In this document: one piece after another, positions 38,746 to 48,274 of the stretch
How positions within the stretch are numbered: position 1 is the first letter of the stretch
Layout of the letters: every line of letters begins with the position of its first letter
From: Streptomyces sp. PKU-EA00015
GTDB taxonomy: Bacteria > Actinomycetota > Actinomycetes > Streptomycetales > Streptomycetaceae
Assembly (NCBI RefSeq): GCF_013387495.1
Contig: NZ_JABZEE010000007.1
Coordinates: 186,001 to 250,000, forward strand
Direction of reading: 5' to 3'
Length of the DNA: 64,000 nt
The notes under the pieces: generated by a model
What the model was told of the DNA's origin: nothing
What the model saw: only the letters and a program-made list of their open reading frames with translations
Database searches by the model: none
Program-made: the position numbers and the translations under genes

Positions 38746-38802
38746 GGCCTCTCGTTTGGATCATGCCGGGCTCGCCGGCCTGATCCAAACGAAAGACCCT
38801 AG
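38742..38802. mobile_element. 61-bp MITE-like palindrome at the glmM stop codon
   Basis: The outer CTAGGG/CCCTAG (38742-38747, 38797-38802), then TCGTTTGGATCA / TGATCCAAACGA (38752-38763, 38781-38792) and inner GCCGG/CCGGC (38765-38769, 38775-38779) give a nearly complete palindrome with CTAG at both ends, a tetranucleotide rare in Streptomyces. TAG of glmM is within the left end. It may act as a terminator. The mobile origin is inferred from shape and CTAG ends. Confidence 0.6.
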
Positions 38803-38815
38803 ACGGCCGTGCTTC

Positions 38816-38856
38816 GCGAGGGGGCCCGTACGGGGATCACGTACGGGCCCCCTCGC
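38816..38856 (-). terminator. terminator of the coaA-DUF389 transcript
   Basis: GCGAGGGGGCCCGTACG (38816-38832) pairs perfectly with CGTACGGGCCCCCTCGC (38840-38856), 17 bp. The stop codon of the DUF389 gene (38837-38839) is in the 7-nt loop, so the hairpin overlaps coding sequence. It may work in both directions, next to the glmM palindrome. Confidence 0.85.
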
Positions 38857-39787
38857 TCCGCGTACCCTTGCGGCCCGCGCGCCACAGTGCCTTCTGCACC
38901 AGCAGCGTCAGCGTGCCGGCCAGGACGATGCCGAGCAGGTTCAGCAGCAGCTGCTCCGTGGAGCCCCATGCCTGCTGGTAGTCGGAGTAGCTGAACGCCA
39001 CGGCCGCGTTCGCCGCGGCCGGGACGGTCGTCACCGAGATGGCGACGCCGACCAGCGCGCCCGACTTGGCGGAGGTCAGCGAGAGCATCCCCGCCGAGCC
39101 GGCGAGGACGGCGACGACGAACGAGAACTCGTCGGGGGCGTAGATGAAGGCCGTGTTGGGCCGCTCGGCCTCCAGCTTCGAGGCGGAGAACAGGTCCAGC
39201 GCGTCCATGAGGAAGCTGAATCCCGCGGTCATCAGCATCGCTGCGCCGAAGCCGACGATCAGCGCGAGGAACGACCGCCAGGCCAGCTTCGGCGCGCGCC
39301 GCACCAGGGCCGTGCAGAAGCCGGCCAGCGGGCCGAACTCGGGGCCGACCGCCATGGCGCCGACGATCAGGATCGCGTTGTCGAGCACCACGCCGCACGC
39401 CGCGATCATCGTCGCGAGGGTCAGGAACGCGAGGTAGGTGGCGCTGAGCGTCGACTCCTCGTGCGTGGCGTCGGACAGCTGCTCCCACAGGACCGCGTCC
39501 GCGCCCTCGCCCGGCGCGTCCTTCTCCGCCTTCTCCGCGCGGGCCGACAGCGACAGGCCGATGTCGTCGACGGCGATGGAGCCGCACTCGTCGATGCCGC
39601 GCTCCCGCAGCTCGGACAGGAGCTCGTCGCCGGCCTCCCGTGCCACGTCGCAGAGGATCAGGTCGCCCCGGGGATCGCGGGCCGCACCCGGGAGCACCAC
39701 GAGATGGGCCGTGCCGACCGTCTTCTCCAGCAGCGAGACCACCTCGGCGGTCCGGTCGGCCGGGGTGATGAGCCGCAGGTGCAACAC
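38837..39787 (-). CDS. DUF389 family membrane protein
   Basis: 316 residues. An N-terminal soluble domain of about 130 residues has an ACT-like start (MLHLRLITPADRTAEVVSLLEK). About six hydrophobic helices follow, including STLSATYLAFLTLATMIAACGVVLDNAILIVGAMAVGPEFGPLAG, which is the hallmark of the family. Function is unknown. GTG 39787 was chosen because AGGAG lies 8 nt upstream and the protein then starts at its first strand. It is 11 bp after coaA in the same direction. Confidence 0.8.
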   Translation of the reverse strand: MLHLRLITPADRTAEVVSLLEKTVGTAHLVVLPGAARDPRGDLILCDVAREAGDELLSELRERGIDECGSIAVDDIGLSLSARAEKAEKDAPGEGADAVLWEQLSDATHEESTLSATYLAFLTLATMIAACGVVLDNAILIVGAMAVGPEFGPLAGFCTALVRRAPKLAWRSFLALIVGFGAAMLMTAGFSFLMDALDLFSASKLEAERPNTAFIYAPDEFSFVVAVLAGSAGMLSLTSAKSGALVGVAISVTTVPAAANAAVAFSYSDYQQAWGSTEQLLLNLLGIVLAGTLTLLVQKALWRAGRKGTRSEGART

Positions 39788-39798
39788 GCCGAGTTCTC

Positions 39799-40794
39799 CT
39801 AGAGCTTGCGCAGCGACAGGCGCTGCACCTTGTGGTCGGGGCCCTTGCGCAGCACCAGTGTGGCGCGCCCCCGGGTGGGCGCCACGTTCTCCAGCAGATT
39901 GGGCCGGTTGATGGTGCGCCACATCGTGCGCGCGTAGTCGAGGGCCTCCTCCTCGGAGACCTGCGTGTACTTGCGGAAGTACGAGAACGGGTTCTGGAAG
40001 GCGGTCTCGCGCAGCTTGCGGAACCGGTTGAGGTACCAGGTCTCGATGTCCTCGGGCCGGGCGTCGACGTAGACGCTGAAGTCGAAGTAGTCGGCGAGGC
40101 CGACCCGGGTGCGGCCGTCCTTGCCGGGCAGGGCGGGCTGCAGGACGTTGAGCCCCTCGACGATGAGGATGTCCGGGCGGCGTACGGTCAGCCGCTCGTC
40201 CGGGACGATGTCGTAGATCAGGTGGGAGTAGACGGGCGCGGTGACCTCGTCCTTGCCCGCCTTGATGTCGGCGACGAAGCGGGTCAGCGCCCGGCGGTCG
40301 TACGACTCGGGGAAGCCCTTGCGGGACATCAGCCCCCGGGCCCGGAGCTCCTTCATCGGCAGCAGGAACCCGTCGGTCGTGACGAGCTCGACGCGGGGGT
40401 GCTCGGGCCAGCGGGCCAGGAGGGCCTGGAGCAGACGGGCCACCGTGGACTTGCCGACGGCGACGGACCCGGCGACGCCTATGACGAAGGGGGTTCCGCG
40501 CTGGGCGCCGTGCCCGTTGCCGGCGTCGCCGAGGAACGTGTTGAGAGCGCCGCGCAGACCCGCCGTGGCCTGCACGTAGAGGTTCAGCAGCCGGGACAGC
40601 GGCAGGTAGACGTCCCGGACCTCGTCCAGGTCGATGACGTCACCGAGGCCGCGCAGCCGCTCGACCTCCTCGGCACTCAGCGGCAGCGGCGTTTTCTCGC
40701 GCAGGGCGCTCCACTCCGCTCGGGTGAGGTCGACGTACGGGGTCGACGCAGGCTCTGCCCGGCGGTGGGCGCTTCGTGGCGGCGAAGAGATCAC
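39799..40794 (-). CDS. coaA: pantothenate kinase, type I
   Basis: CoaA phosphorylates pantothenate, the first and rate-setting step of coenzyme A synthesis. The product has 331 residues. The P-loop is [17 protein letters not shown] (near 106-122). The family motifs [30 protein letters not shown] and [11 protein letters not shown] are intact. The start is GTG 40794. It is divergent from the ABC exporter, with 161 bp between. It probably forms an operon with the DUF389 gene. Confidence 0.97.
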   Translation of the reverse strand: MISSPPRSAHRRAEPASTPYVDLTRAEWSALREKTPLPLSAEEVERLRGLGDVIDLDEVRDVYLPLSRLLNLYVQATAGLRGALNTFLGDAGNGHGAQRGTPFVIGVAGSVAVGKSTVARLLQALLARWPEHPRVELVTTDGFLLPMKELRARGLMSRKGFPESYDRRALTRFVADIKAGKDEVTAPVYSHLIYDIVPDERLTVRRPDILIVEGLNVLQPALPGKDGRTRVGLADYFDFSVYVDARPEDIETWYLNRFRKLRETAFQNPFSYFRKYTQVSEEEALDYARTMWRTINRPNLLENVAPTRGRATLVLRKGPDHKVQRLSLRKL

Positions 40795-40955
40795 ACGGTC
40801 ATTGTCGGGGCTGCGGGGCCGCTGTGGGGGGTGGGGTGGGTCACGCCGCGGGACCGCGCCCGTCCGGAATGTCAGTGGCGTACGTCACAGTTGTCTCTGA
40901 GGTGGGCGCCGACCCGCGACGTCCGCGAAGCCCGCGAAGTCACCAGGGGAGTCCC

Positions 40956-41987
40956 ATGACCTACGCGATCCAGGCGGAGGGCCTGGTCAAGCGGTTCAAG
41001 GAGACCGAGGCACTGGCGGGGGTGGATCTGGCGGCCCGCACCGGCTCGGTGCTCGGTCTGCTCGGCCCGAACGGGGCCGGAAAGACGACGGCGGTGCGGA
41101 TCTTCGCCACCCTGCTGTCCCCCGACGGCGGCCGGGCGACGGTGGCCGGCCACGACGTCGTCAGGGAGGCGGGTCTCGTGCGCTCCCTGATCGGCCTGAC
41201 CGGACAGTACGCGGCCGTGGACGAGAATCTGACCGGCACGGAGAATCTGCTGCTCATAGGGCGTCTGCTGGGTCTGTCGAGACGTGAGGCGAAGGCCCGC
41301 GCGGCCGAGCTGCTGGACCGGTTCCAGCTCACCGACGCGGCGGGCCGGGCCGCGAAGACGTTCTCCGGCGGCATGCGGCGGCGCCTGGACCTCGCGGCGA
41401 GCCTGGTCGGCCGGCCCAGCATCCTCTTCCTCGACGAGCCGACGACCGGCCTGGACCCGCACAGCCGCGGCGAGCTGTGGGACATGCTGCGCGCCCTGGT
41501 GGCCGACGGCGCGACCGCCCTGCTGACCACGCAGTACCTGAACGAGGCGGATGTGCTCGCCGACGACATCGTGGTGATCGACAAGGGCCGGGTGATCGCC
41601 GAGGGCACCCCGGACCAGCTGAAGTCCGAGGTAGGGGGCCAGGTGCTGGAGCTGCGTCCGGTCCGGTCCGTGGACCTGCCGGCGACGCACCGGCTGGTGT
41701 CCGACGCGGCGGGTGACGGGGCCCGGATCGAGGGCGGGTCGATCACCGCCCCGGTGAAGGATCCCGAGCTGATGCCCACGGTCGTGCGCAGCCTCGATCG
41801 CGAGGGGATCGCGGTGGGGGAGCTGACCCTGCGGCGGTCCTCGCTGGACGAGGTCTTCCTCGCCCTCACCGGACACCGGGCCGAGCCCCCGTCCGGGAAC
41901 GGCTCCGGGCCGGGCGGGCACGCGGGCGCGGAAGGCGACGGCGGCGGTGACGAGAGCGCGAGGGACAAGGCGGTGAGTCCGGCATGA
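40956..41987 (+). CDS. DrrA-type ABC exporter ATP-binding subunit
   Basis: 343 residues with one ABC ATPase domain: GPNGAGKTTAVRI (about 37-49), FSGGMRRRLDLAASL and LFLDEPTTGLDPHSR, then a C-terminal domain with a Gly-rich tail. It is closest in style to daunorubicin-resistance DrrA proteins, which pair with a DrrB permease for export of drugs or lipids. The substrate is unknown. ATG 40956 follows AGGGGAG. It overlaps the permease gene by 4 bp (ATGA). Confidence 0.92.
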   Translation: MTYAIQAEGLVKRFKETEALAGVDLAARTGSVLGLLGPNGAGKTTAVRIFATLLSPDGGRATVAGHDVVREAGLVRSLIGLTGQYAAVDENLTGTENLLLIGRLLGLSRREAKARAAELLDRFQLTDAAGRAAKTFSGGMRRRLDLAASLVGRPSILFLDEPTTGLDPHSRGELWDMLRALVADGATALLTTQYLNEADVLADDIVVIDKGRVIAEGTPDQLKSEVGGQVLELRPVRSVDLPATHRLVSDAAGDGARIEGGSITAPVKDPELMPTVVRSLDREGIAVGELTLRRSSLDEVFLALTGHRAEPPSGNGSGPGGHAGAEGDGGGDESARDKAVSPA

Positions 41988-42793
41988 CCGCCACGACGAT
42001 CACCGCGCCCCTGACCGCGTCGGGCCGGGTGAAACCGCTGGCCTGGGGCCGGCAGACCCTCACGATGGCATGGCGCAGCCTGGTGGCCGTCAAGCACAAC
42101 CCCTTGGAGCTCGTGGACTACAGCGTCACGCCGATCATGTTCGTGTTCCTGTTCACGTACGTCCTCGGCGGGCAGATGGCCGGCTCCCCCGAGGCGTATC
42201 TGAAGTACGCGTTGCCCGGCATCATCGTGCAGAACACCCTGTTCATGACGATGTACACGGCCATGGCGCTCAACACCGACCTGACCAAAGGGGTCTTCGA
42301 CCGGCTCCGCAGCCTTCCCATAGCCCGCTCCGCGCCGCTGATCGGGCGGATCACCGCGGACCTCGCCAAGCACGTGTGGGCGATGCTGCTGATGATCGGG
42401 CTCGGCCTGCTGCTCGGGTTCCGGGTCACCGGCGGCGTCGGCGGATTCCTGGCCGGGGCGCTGCTGCTGGTCGTCTTCGCGGCGGCGGTGTCGTGGAGCG
42501 CGGTGCTGATCGGCATGCTCGCCGGCGACGTGGAGAAGGTGCAGGCGTTCGCCTTCACGCTGATCTTCCCGATCACGTTCACCAGCAGTGCGTTCGTCGT
42601 GGTCGACACCATGCCGGGCTGGCTCCAGGCGTGGAGCGACGTCAACCCGGTCACCCATCTGTCGGACGCGTTCCGCGGGCTGCTGCTGGGCGGCCCGGTG
42701 GCGGAGCCGGTGCTGTGGTCGCTGCTGTGGGCCGCGGGCATCGCGGCCGTGTTCTGCCCGTTGGCGATGCGGGCCTACCGGGCGAAGGCCTGA
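41984..42793 (+). CDS. ABC-2 type exporter permease (DrrB-like)
   Basis: 269 residues, about six membrane helices, with the ABC-2 signature near the end (FPITFTSSAFVVVDTMPGWLQAWSDVNPVTHLSDAFRGLLLG). It starts within the stop of the ATPase gene, so the two are coupled and form an exporter. A strong hairpin follows the stop. No specialised biosynthesis genes lie beside it that would name a substrate. Confidence 0.9.
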   Translation: MTATTITAPLTASGRVKPLAWGRQTLTMAWRSLVAVKHNPLELVDYSVTPIMFVFLFTYVLGGQMAGSPEAYLKYALPGIIVQNTLFMTMYTAMALNTDLTKGVFDRLRSLPIARSAPLIGRITADLAKHVWAMLLMIGLGLLLGFRVTGGVGGFLAGALLLVVFAAAVSWSAVLIGMLAGDVEKVQAFAFTLIFPITFTSSAFVVVDTMPGWLQAWSDVNPVTHLSDAFRGLLLGGPVAEPVLWSLLWAAGIAAVFCPLAMRAYRAKA

Positions 42794-42797
42794 GCGC

Positions 42798-42840
42798 GCG
42801 GGCCCGGCCCGGCGGGCCCCCGGCCGCCGGGCCGGCCCGC
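42798..42840 (+). terminator. terminator after the ABC exporter
   Basis: The arms at 42798-42815 and 42824-42840 pair over 17 bp with one bulged C (GCGGGCC against GGCCCGC at the base). It lies between the permease stop and the -10 box of glmS. Confidence 0.75.
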
Positions 42841-42862
42841 TGCCGAGCCGCGCCCCGCGCCG

Positions 42863-42868
42863 TAGGCT
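42863..42868 (+). promoter_or_regulatory. -10 box of a leaderless glmS message
   Basis: TAGGCT ends 6 nt before the glmS ATG (42875), and no Shine-Dalgarno is present, which suggests a leaderless transcript. No clear -35 box is seen. Confidence 0.5.
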
Positions 42869-42874
42869 GCGCAC

Positions 42875-44722
42875 ATGTGCGGAATCGTGGGTTACGTCGG
42901 CGGGCAGTCGGCGCTTGATGTGGTCATCGCCGGACTGAAGCGGCTCGAGTACCGCGGCTACGACTCGGCCGGGGTCGCCGTGCTCGCGGACGGCGGGCTC
43001 GCGGCGGCGAAGAAGGCGGGCAAGCTCGTCAACCTTGAGAAGGAGCTGGTGGAGCGTCCGCTGCCGAGCGGTTCCACCGGGATCGGACACACGCGGTGGG
43101 CCACGCACGGCGGCCCGACGGATGCCAACGCCCATCCCCATCTGGACAACGCGGGGCGCGTCGCCGTCGTGCACAACGGGATCATCGAGAACTTCGCCGT
43201 GCTGCGGGCCGAGTTGGCCGAGCGCGGGCACGACCTGGCGTCGGAGACCGACACCGAGGTCGTCGCGCACCTGCTCGCGGAGTCCTTCTCGTCGTGCGGG
43301 GACCTCGCGGAGGCCATGCGGCTGGTGTGCCGTCAGCTGGAGGGCGCCTTCACGCTGGTCGCCGTGCACGCCGACGAACCGGACGTGGTGGTCGGTGCCC
43401 GGCGCAACTCCCCGTTGGTGGTGGGTGTCGGGGAGGGCGAGTCGTTCCTCGCCTCGGACGTGGCCGCGTTCATCGCCCACACCCGCTCCTCCATCGAGCT
43501 GGGACAGGACCAGGTGGTGGAGCTCCGCCGTGACGGTGTGACGGTCACCGGCTTCGACGGGGCGCCCGCGGACGTGCGGTCCTACCACGTGGACTGGGAC
43601 GCCTCCGCGGCCGAGAAGGGGGGTTACGACTACTTCATGCTCAAGGAGATCGCCGAGCAGCCCAAGGCGGTCGCCGACACCCTGCTGGGCCGCATCGACG
43701 CCTCGGGGTCGCTGAGTCTCGACGAGGTGCGCATCCCGGTGTCCGTGCTGCGCGAGGCGACCAAGGTCGTCATCGTGGCCTGCGGGACCGCCTTCCACGC
43801 GGGCATGATCGCGAAATACGCCATCGAGCACTGGACCCGTATCCCCTGCGAGGTGGAGCTGGCCAGCGAGTTCCGTTACCGGGATCCGATCCTGGACCAG
43901 CGGACGCTGGTCGTCGCGATCTCGCAGTCCGGCGAGACCATGGACACCCTGATGGCGCTGCGGCACGCGCGGGAGCAGGGCGCCAAGGTGCTGGCCATCT
44001 GCAACACCAACGGGTCGACCATCCCGCGCGAGTCGGACGCCGTGCTGTACACGCACGCGGGCCCCGAGGTGGCGGTCGCCTCCACGAAGGCGTTCCTGAC
44101 GCAGCTGGTGGCCTGCTATCTGGTCGCCCTCTATCTGGGTCAGGTGCGGGGCACCAAGTGGGGCGACGAGATCCGGGCCGTGGTCCGCGACCTGGCACAG
44201 ATCTCCGGTGAGGTCGAGCGGGTCCTGGAGACGATGGAGCCGGTGCGCGAGCTGGCGCGTTCGCTGGCGGACAAGAACACCGTGCTGTTCCTGGGGCGGC
44301 ACGTGGGCTACCCGGTGGCGCTGGAGGGTGCGCTCAAGCTCAAGGAGCTGGCGTACATGCACGCGGAGGGGTTCGCGGCGGGCGAGCTCAAGCACGGGCC
44401 GATCGCGCTGATCGAGGAGGACCTGCCGGTGGTGGTCGTGGTGCCGTCGCCGCGGGGGCGTTCGGTGCTGCACGACAAGATCGTCTCCAACATCCAGGAG
44501 ATCCGGGCACGGGGAGCGCGGACCATCGTGATCGCGGAGGAGGGCGACGAGTCGGTCGTGCCGTACGCGGACCACCTGGTGTGGATCCCGGCGACACCGA
44601 CCCTGCTCCAGCCGATGGTGGCCGCGGTGCCGCTCCAGGTCTTCGCGTGCGAGCTGGCGACGGCCCGCGGCAACGAGGTCGACCAGCCGAGGAACCTCGC
44701 CAAGTCGGTGACGGTGGAGTGA
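42875..44722 (+). CDS. glmS: glutamine-fructose-6-phosphate aminotransferase (isomerizing)
   Basis: GlmS makes glucosamine-6-phosphate from fructose-6-phosphate and glutamine, the entry step to amino sugars and peptidoglycan. The product has 615 residues. Cys2 (MCGIVGYVG) is the glutaminase nucleophile, with HTRWATHG following. Two SIS sugar-isomerase domains lie in the second half ([27 protein letters not shown]), and the C-terminus NLAKSVTVE is conserved. It works before glmM, which is 4 kb upstream. Confidence 0.98.
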   Translation: MCGIVGYVGGQSALDVVIAGLKRLEYRGYDSAGVAVLADGGLAAAKKAGKLVNLEKELVERPLPSGSTGIGHTRWATHGGPTDANAHPHLDNAGRVAVVHNGIIENFAVLRAELAERGHDLASETDTEVVAHLLAESFSSCGDLAEAMRLVCRQLEGAFTLVAVHADEPDVVVGARRNSPLVVGVGEGESFLASDVAAFIAHTRSSIELGQDQVVELRRDGVTVTGFDGAPADVRSYHVDWDASAAEKGGYDYFMLKEIAEQPKAVADTLLGRIDASGSLSLDEVRIPVSVLREATKVVIVACGTAFHAGMIAKYAIEHWTRIPCEVELASEFRYRDPILDQRTLVVAISQSGETMDTLMALRHAREQGAKVLAICNTNGSTIPRESDAVLYTHAGPEVAVASTKAFLTQLVACYLVALYLGQVRGTKWGDEIRAVVRDLAQISGEVERVLETMEPVRELARSLADKNTVLFLGRHVGYPVALEGALKLKELAYMHAEGFAAGELKHGPIALIEEDLPVVVVVPSPRGRSVLHDKIVSNIQEIRARGARTIVIAEEGDESVVPYADHLVWIPATPTLLQPMVAAVPLQVFACELATARGNEVDQPRNLAKSVTVE

Positions 44723-44753
44723 GGGGCGGACACGGGGCGGGAGGCGCCACCGC

Positions 44754-45122
44754 ATGATCATCGGGGTGGGGATCGACGTCGCCGAGATCGACCGCTTCGC
44801 CGCGTCGCTGAGGCGCACGCCGCACATGGCGGAACGGCTCTTCGTGGAGCACGAGTTGCTGCTGCCGAGCGGGGAGCGACGGGGGTACGCGTCCCTAGCG
44901 GCGAGGTTCGCCGCGAAGGAGGCGCTGGCCAAGGCGCTGGGCGCGCCGGCCGGACTGCTGTGGACGGACGCCGAGGTGTACGTGGAGGACTCGGGCCGCC
45001 CCCGCCTGCGCGTGCACGGCACGGTCGCGGCCCGCGCGGCCGAACTGGGCGTCCGTTCCTGGCACGTCTCGCTCAGCCACGACGCGGGGGTGGCGTCGGC
45101 GGTGGTGATCGCGGAGGGCTGA
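44754..45122 (+). CDS. acpS: holo-[acyl-carrier-protein] synthase
   Basis: AcpS transfers 4'-phosphopantetheine from coenzyme A to acyl carrier protein. The product has 122 residues. The two signatures are [12 protein letters not shown] at 4-15 (Asp8) and [11 protein letters not shown] (Glu near 57). The ATG is 31 bp after glmS. In this gene neighbourhood it links CoA supply (coaA nearby) with fatty acid and polyketide synthesis. Confidence 0.97.
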   Translation: MIIGVGIDVAEIDRFAASLRRTPHMAERLFVEHELLLPSGERRGYASLAARFAAKEALAKALGAPAGLLWTDAEVYVEDSGRPRLRVHGTVAARAAELGVRSWHVSLSHDAGVASAVVIAEG

Positions 45123-45552
45123 GCGGGCCCGACGGGCCGGCGGCTCCGAGGGGCGCCCCGCCCCGACGCGGTGGGCGCGCGCGGGGCGGGTCGGCGCTGA
45201 GGTGCAGCGCCGATCACCGCCGTGCCCGGTCCTCCTGGACGCTCACGTGGCGCACGCTCGCCCCTGGCGGGGCGGCCGCGCAGGCCGCATCCCGCCCCGA
45301 GGGGCCGTCGTGATTCCGGCGGGCGGGTCCGGGGGTGACTGCCGGAGGCGCGGCCGGTCGCGTCCGCGTCGACGGTGCCCGCGACGGAGGGGCAGGCTCA
45401 TTCCCGCCCGGACACGGCGGGGTGCCAGGCGGCGCGCCGGGCGCGGGCGCAGCGTGCCGTGCTCCCGGGCCGCGTAACTCCGGCCCGTGTCGCGAGACTT
45501 GTGGCGCGGCGTCCTCGCGCGGCAGGCGGGGGCGTGGGGCAGACTCGGGGGC
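45123..45552. other. 430-bp GC-rich spacer with no recognised gene
   Basis: Very GC-rich DNA with many short inverted repeats. Open frames on both strands give arginine/proline/glycine-rich products without any family feature. Only the last bases have a visible signal: CAGACT at 45540-45545, 7 nt before the next start codon, a likely -10 box. Confidence 0.6.
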
Positions 45553-46992
45553 ATGCGTACTGCCTACAGCGTCGAGACCGTACGGCACGCCGAGGCGCAG
45601 CTCATGGCCCGGCTGCCCGAAGGGGCGCTCATGCAGCGGGCCGCCGCCGGATTGGCCGCCGCCTGTGCCGGGGTGCTGGGAAGGGTGTACGGCGCGCGCG
45701 TCGTGCTGCTGGCCGGCAGTGGGGACAACGGCGGCGACGCCCTGTTCGCCGGGGCGCGCCTCGCCCGCCGCGGCGCCGGGGTCGTCGCCGTGCTGCTCGC
45801 CCCCGACCGGACTCACCCCGCGGGTCTGGCGGCCCTGCTCGCCGCGGGCGGCCGGGTCGCGGACGACCCGTTCGAGGCGCTCGCCTCCGCCGACCTCGTG
45901 CTCGACGGCATCACGGGAATCGGCGGACGCGGCGGCCTGCGGCCGGACGCCGTGCCGGTCGCCCGCGCCGCCCGCGGATCGGACGCCGTCGTCGTCGCCG
46001 TCGACCTGCCGAGCGGCATCGAGGCCGACACGGGCGAGGTGCGCGGGGAGGCGCTGCGCGCGGACACCACGGTGACGTTCGGGACGTACAAGCCGGGCCT
46101 GCTCGTCGACCCGGCCAAGGAGTACACGGGCACGGTCCGGCTGGTCGGCATCGGCATCGAGGAGCACCTGCCGGCCGTGCCGGACCTGGAAGCGCTGCAA
46201 CACGCAGACGTGGCACGGCTGTTGCCCCTCCCGGCCGCCGAGAGCGACAAGTACCGCCGCGGTGTCGTCGGCATCGTCGCCGGGTCCGCGCGCTACCCGG
46301 GCGCGGCCGTACTCGCCGTGGCGGGCGCCCTGCGCGGCGGGGCCGGAGCCGTGCGGTACGTCGGACCGGCGGCGGACGCGGTGATCGCCCGCTTCCCGGA
46401 GAGCCTGGTGCACGCCGGACCGCCGGGGAAGGCGGGACGGGTCCAGTCCTGGGTCGTCGGCCCGGGCATCGGGGAGAGCCGGGACGCCGTGCGGGACGTG
46501 CTCGCCTCCGACGTTCCCGTGCTCGTCGACGCCGACGGGCTGCGGCTGCTGGACCCGGCCGCCGTGCGCGAGCGGCCCGCGCCCACCCTCATGACGCCGC
46601 ACGCGGGCGAGGCCGCCGCGCTGCTCGGCGTGTCGCGCGAGGAGGTGGAGGCGGCGCGGCTCGCGTCCGTGCGGGAACTGTGCGCGCGGTTCGGGGCGAC
46701 CGTGCTGCTCAAGGGCTCGACCACGCTGGTCGCCGACGCGGACGGCGGCCGCTCCCCGGTGCGCGTCAACCCCATGGGCACCCCGTGGCTGGCGACCGCG
46801 GGCAGCGGGGACGTGCTCTCCGGGCTCGCCGGTTCGCTGCTGGCCGCCGGGCTCGACGCGCGCGACGCGGGCTCCGCCGCCGCCTATCTGCACGGCCTCG
46901 CGGCCCGGCTCCGCGCCGCGCGGGGCGTGCCGATCACCGCGTACGAGGTGGCGGCGACTCTCCCGGCCGCCTGGCGCGATGTGAGGGAATGA
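45553..46992 (+). CDS. nnr: bifunctional NAD(P)H-hydrate epimerase / ADP-dependent dehydratase
   Basis: It repairs hydrated NADH and NADPH. The product has 479 residues. The N-terminal YjeF_N epimerase half begins MRTAYSVETVRHAEAQLM and contains AGSGDNGGDALFAGARL. The C-terminal ribokinase-like dehydratase half contains the TPHAGEAAALL segment and the signature NPMGTPWLATAGSGDVLSGLAGSLLA. ATG 45553 was chosen because it starts at the family N-terminus and follows CAGACT by 7 nt (leaderless pattern). Its place between acpS and alr is the usual one. Confidence 0.95.
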   Translation: MRTAYSVETVRHAEAQLMARLPEGALMQRAAAGLAAACAGVLGRVYGARVVLLAGSGDNGGDALFAGARLARRGAGVVAVLLAPDRTHPAGLAALLAAGGRVADDPFEALASADLVLDGITGIGGRGGLRPDAVPVARAARGSDAVVVAVDLPSGIEADTGEVRGEALRADTTVTFGTYKPGLLVDPAKEYTGTVRLVGIGIEEHLPAVPDLEALQHADVARLLPLPAAESDKYRRGVVGIVAGSARYPGAAVLAVAGALRGGAGAVRYVGPAADAVIARFPESLVHAGPPGKAGRVQSWVVGPGIGESRDAVRDVLASDVPVLVDADGLRLLDPAAVRERPAPTLMTPHAGEAAALLGVSREEVEAARLASVRELCARFGATVLLKGSTTLVADADGGRSPVRVNPMGTPWLATAGSGDVLSGLAGSLLAAGLDARDAGSAAAYLHGLAARLRAARGVPITAYEVAATLPAAWRDVRE

Positions 46993-47076
46993 CGGCCCCC
47001 GGCGCCGCCCCGCGAGTGACACAGTCGACTGCCGCCCATACGGATCGAGCCGTGCGGCTCTGAGAGACTGGGCGCG

Positions 47077-48264
47077 ATGAGCCAGACACCGCCGCCACCC
47101 GCACCGCCGCGAGCTCGCGCCGAGATCGACCTCGCGGCCCTGCGCGCCAACGTCCGCGCGCTGCGCGCCCGTGCGCCGCGCTCCGCGCTGATGGCCGTGG
47201 TCAAGTCGGACGCGTACGGGCACGGCATGGTGCCCTGCGCCCGTGCCGCGCTCGCCGCGGGCGCGACCTGGCTGGGCACGGCCACCCCGCACGAGGCGCT
47301 CGCCCTGCGTGCCGCCGGGATCGGCGGGCGGATCATGTGCTGGCTGTGGACGCCGGGCGACCCGTGGCGCGAGGGCATCGAGGCGGACCTCGACATGGCC
47401 GTGAGCGGCCTGTGGGCGCTGAAGGAGGTCACCGCGGCGGCCAGGCAGGCCGGTGCACCGGCCCGCGTCCAGCTCAAGGCGGACACCGGACTCGGCCGCA
47501 ACGGCTGCCAGCCCGCCGACTGGCCCGCGCTCGTGGCGGCCGCGCGCGCCGCCGAGGACGAGGGCCTGGTCGAGATCACGGGTCTGTGGTCGCACTTCGC
47601 GTGTGCCGACGAGCCAGGGCACCCCTCGATCGCCGCCCAGCTGGACGTGTTCCGCGACATGGTGGACCACGCCGAGAAGGCCGGCGTCGAGCCCGAGGTG
47701 CGGCACATCGCCAACTCCCCGGCCACGCTGAGCGTTCCGGAGTCCCACTTCGATCTCGTACGGACCGGCATCGCGATGTACGGCGTCTCGCCCAGCCCCG
47801 AGCTGGGCACGCCCGCGGACTTCGGCCTGCGCCCGGTGATGACGCTCGCCGCGTCCGTGGCGCTCGTCAAGCAGGTGCCGGCGGGCCACGGCGTCAGCTA
47901 CGGCCACCACTACGTCACCGGCGCCGAGACGACACTCGGCCTCGTGCCCCTCGGCTACGCGGACGGCATTCCGCGTCATGCGTCGGGCCGCGGTCCGGTG
48001 CTGGTCGGCGGGCAGTGGCGGCGGATCGCCGGCCGGGTCGCGATGGACCAGTTCGTCGTCGATCTCGGCGGGCAGACGGTCGAGGAGGGAGCCGAGGCGC
48101 TGCTGTTCGGCCCGGGCGACCGGGGCGAGCCGACCGCCGAGGACTGGGCGCGGGCGGCGGACACGATCGCGTACGAGATCGTCACCCGCATCGGCGCCCG
48201 GGTGCCGCGCGTCTATGTGAACGAGGTTCCCGAAGAGTGCGACGAGCGGACCGCCGACGAGTAG
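47077..48264 (+). CDS. alr: alanine racemase
   Basis: A PLP enzyme that makes D-alanine for the cell wall. The product has 395 residues. Lys43 in MAVVKSDAYGHG carries PLP, and the second-base tyrosine lies in HGVSYGHHYVT. VRTGIAMYG and the C-terminal beta domain are present. A GAGACT box at 47064-47069 stands 7 nt before ATG 47077, suggesting a leaderless mRNA. The next gene is 10 bp downstream. Confidence 0.97.
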   Translation: MSQTPPPPAPPRARAEIDLAALRANVRALRARAPRSALMAVVKSDAYGHGMVPCARAALAAGATWLGTATPHEALALRAAGIGGRIMCWLWTPGDPWREGIEADLDMAVSGLWALKEVTAAARQAGAPARVQLKADTGLGRNGCQPADWPALVAAARAAEDEGLVEITGLWSHFACADEPGHPSIAAQLDVFRDMVDHAEKAGVEPEVRHIANSPATLSVPESHFDLVRTGIAMYGVSPSPELGTPADFGLRPVMTLAASVALVKQVPAGHGVSYGHHYVTGAETTLGLVPLGYADGIPRHASGRGPVLVGGQWRRIAGRVAMDQFVVDLGGQTVEEGAEALLFGPGDRGEPTAEDWARAADTIAYEIVTRIGARVPRVYVNEVPEECDERTADE

Positions 48265-48274
48265 GAGAGGCACG

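Noticed and set aside
42841..42874. glmS ribozyme or riboswitch before glmS
   Set aside because: The gap from the exporter terminator to glmS is far too short, and the start appears leaderless.
40961..45217. 1418-codon minus-strand frame over the ABC exporter, glmS and acpS
   Set aside because: Antisense to four secure genes; composition is that of a GC shadow.
45243..45554. Possible 103-codon minus-strand gene in the 45123-45552 spacer
   Set aside because: Arg/Pro-rich product, no Shine-Dalgarno and no conserved pattern; the spacer is better left without a gene.
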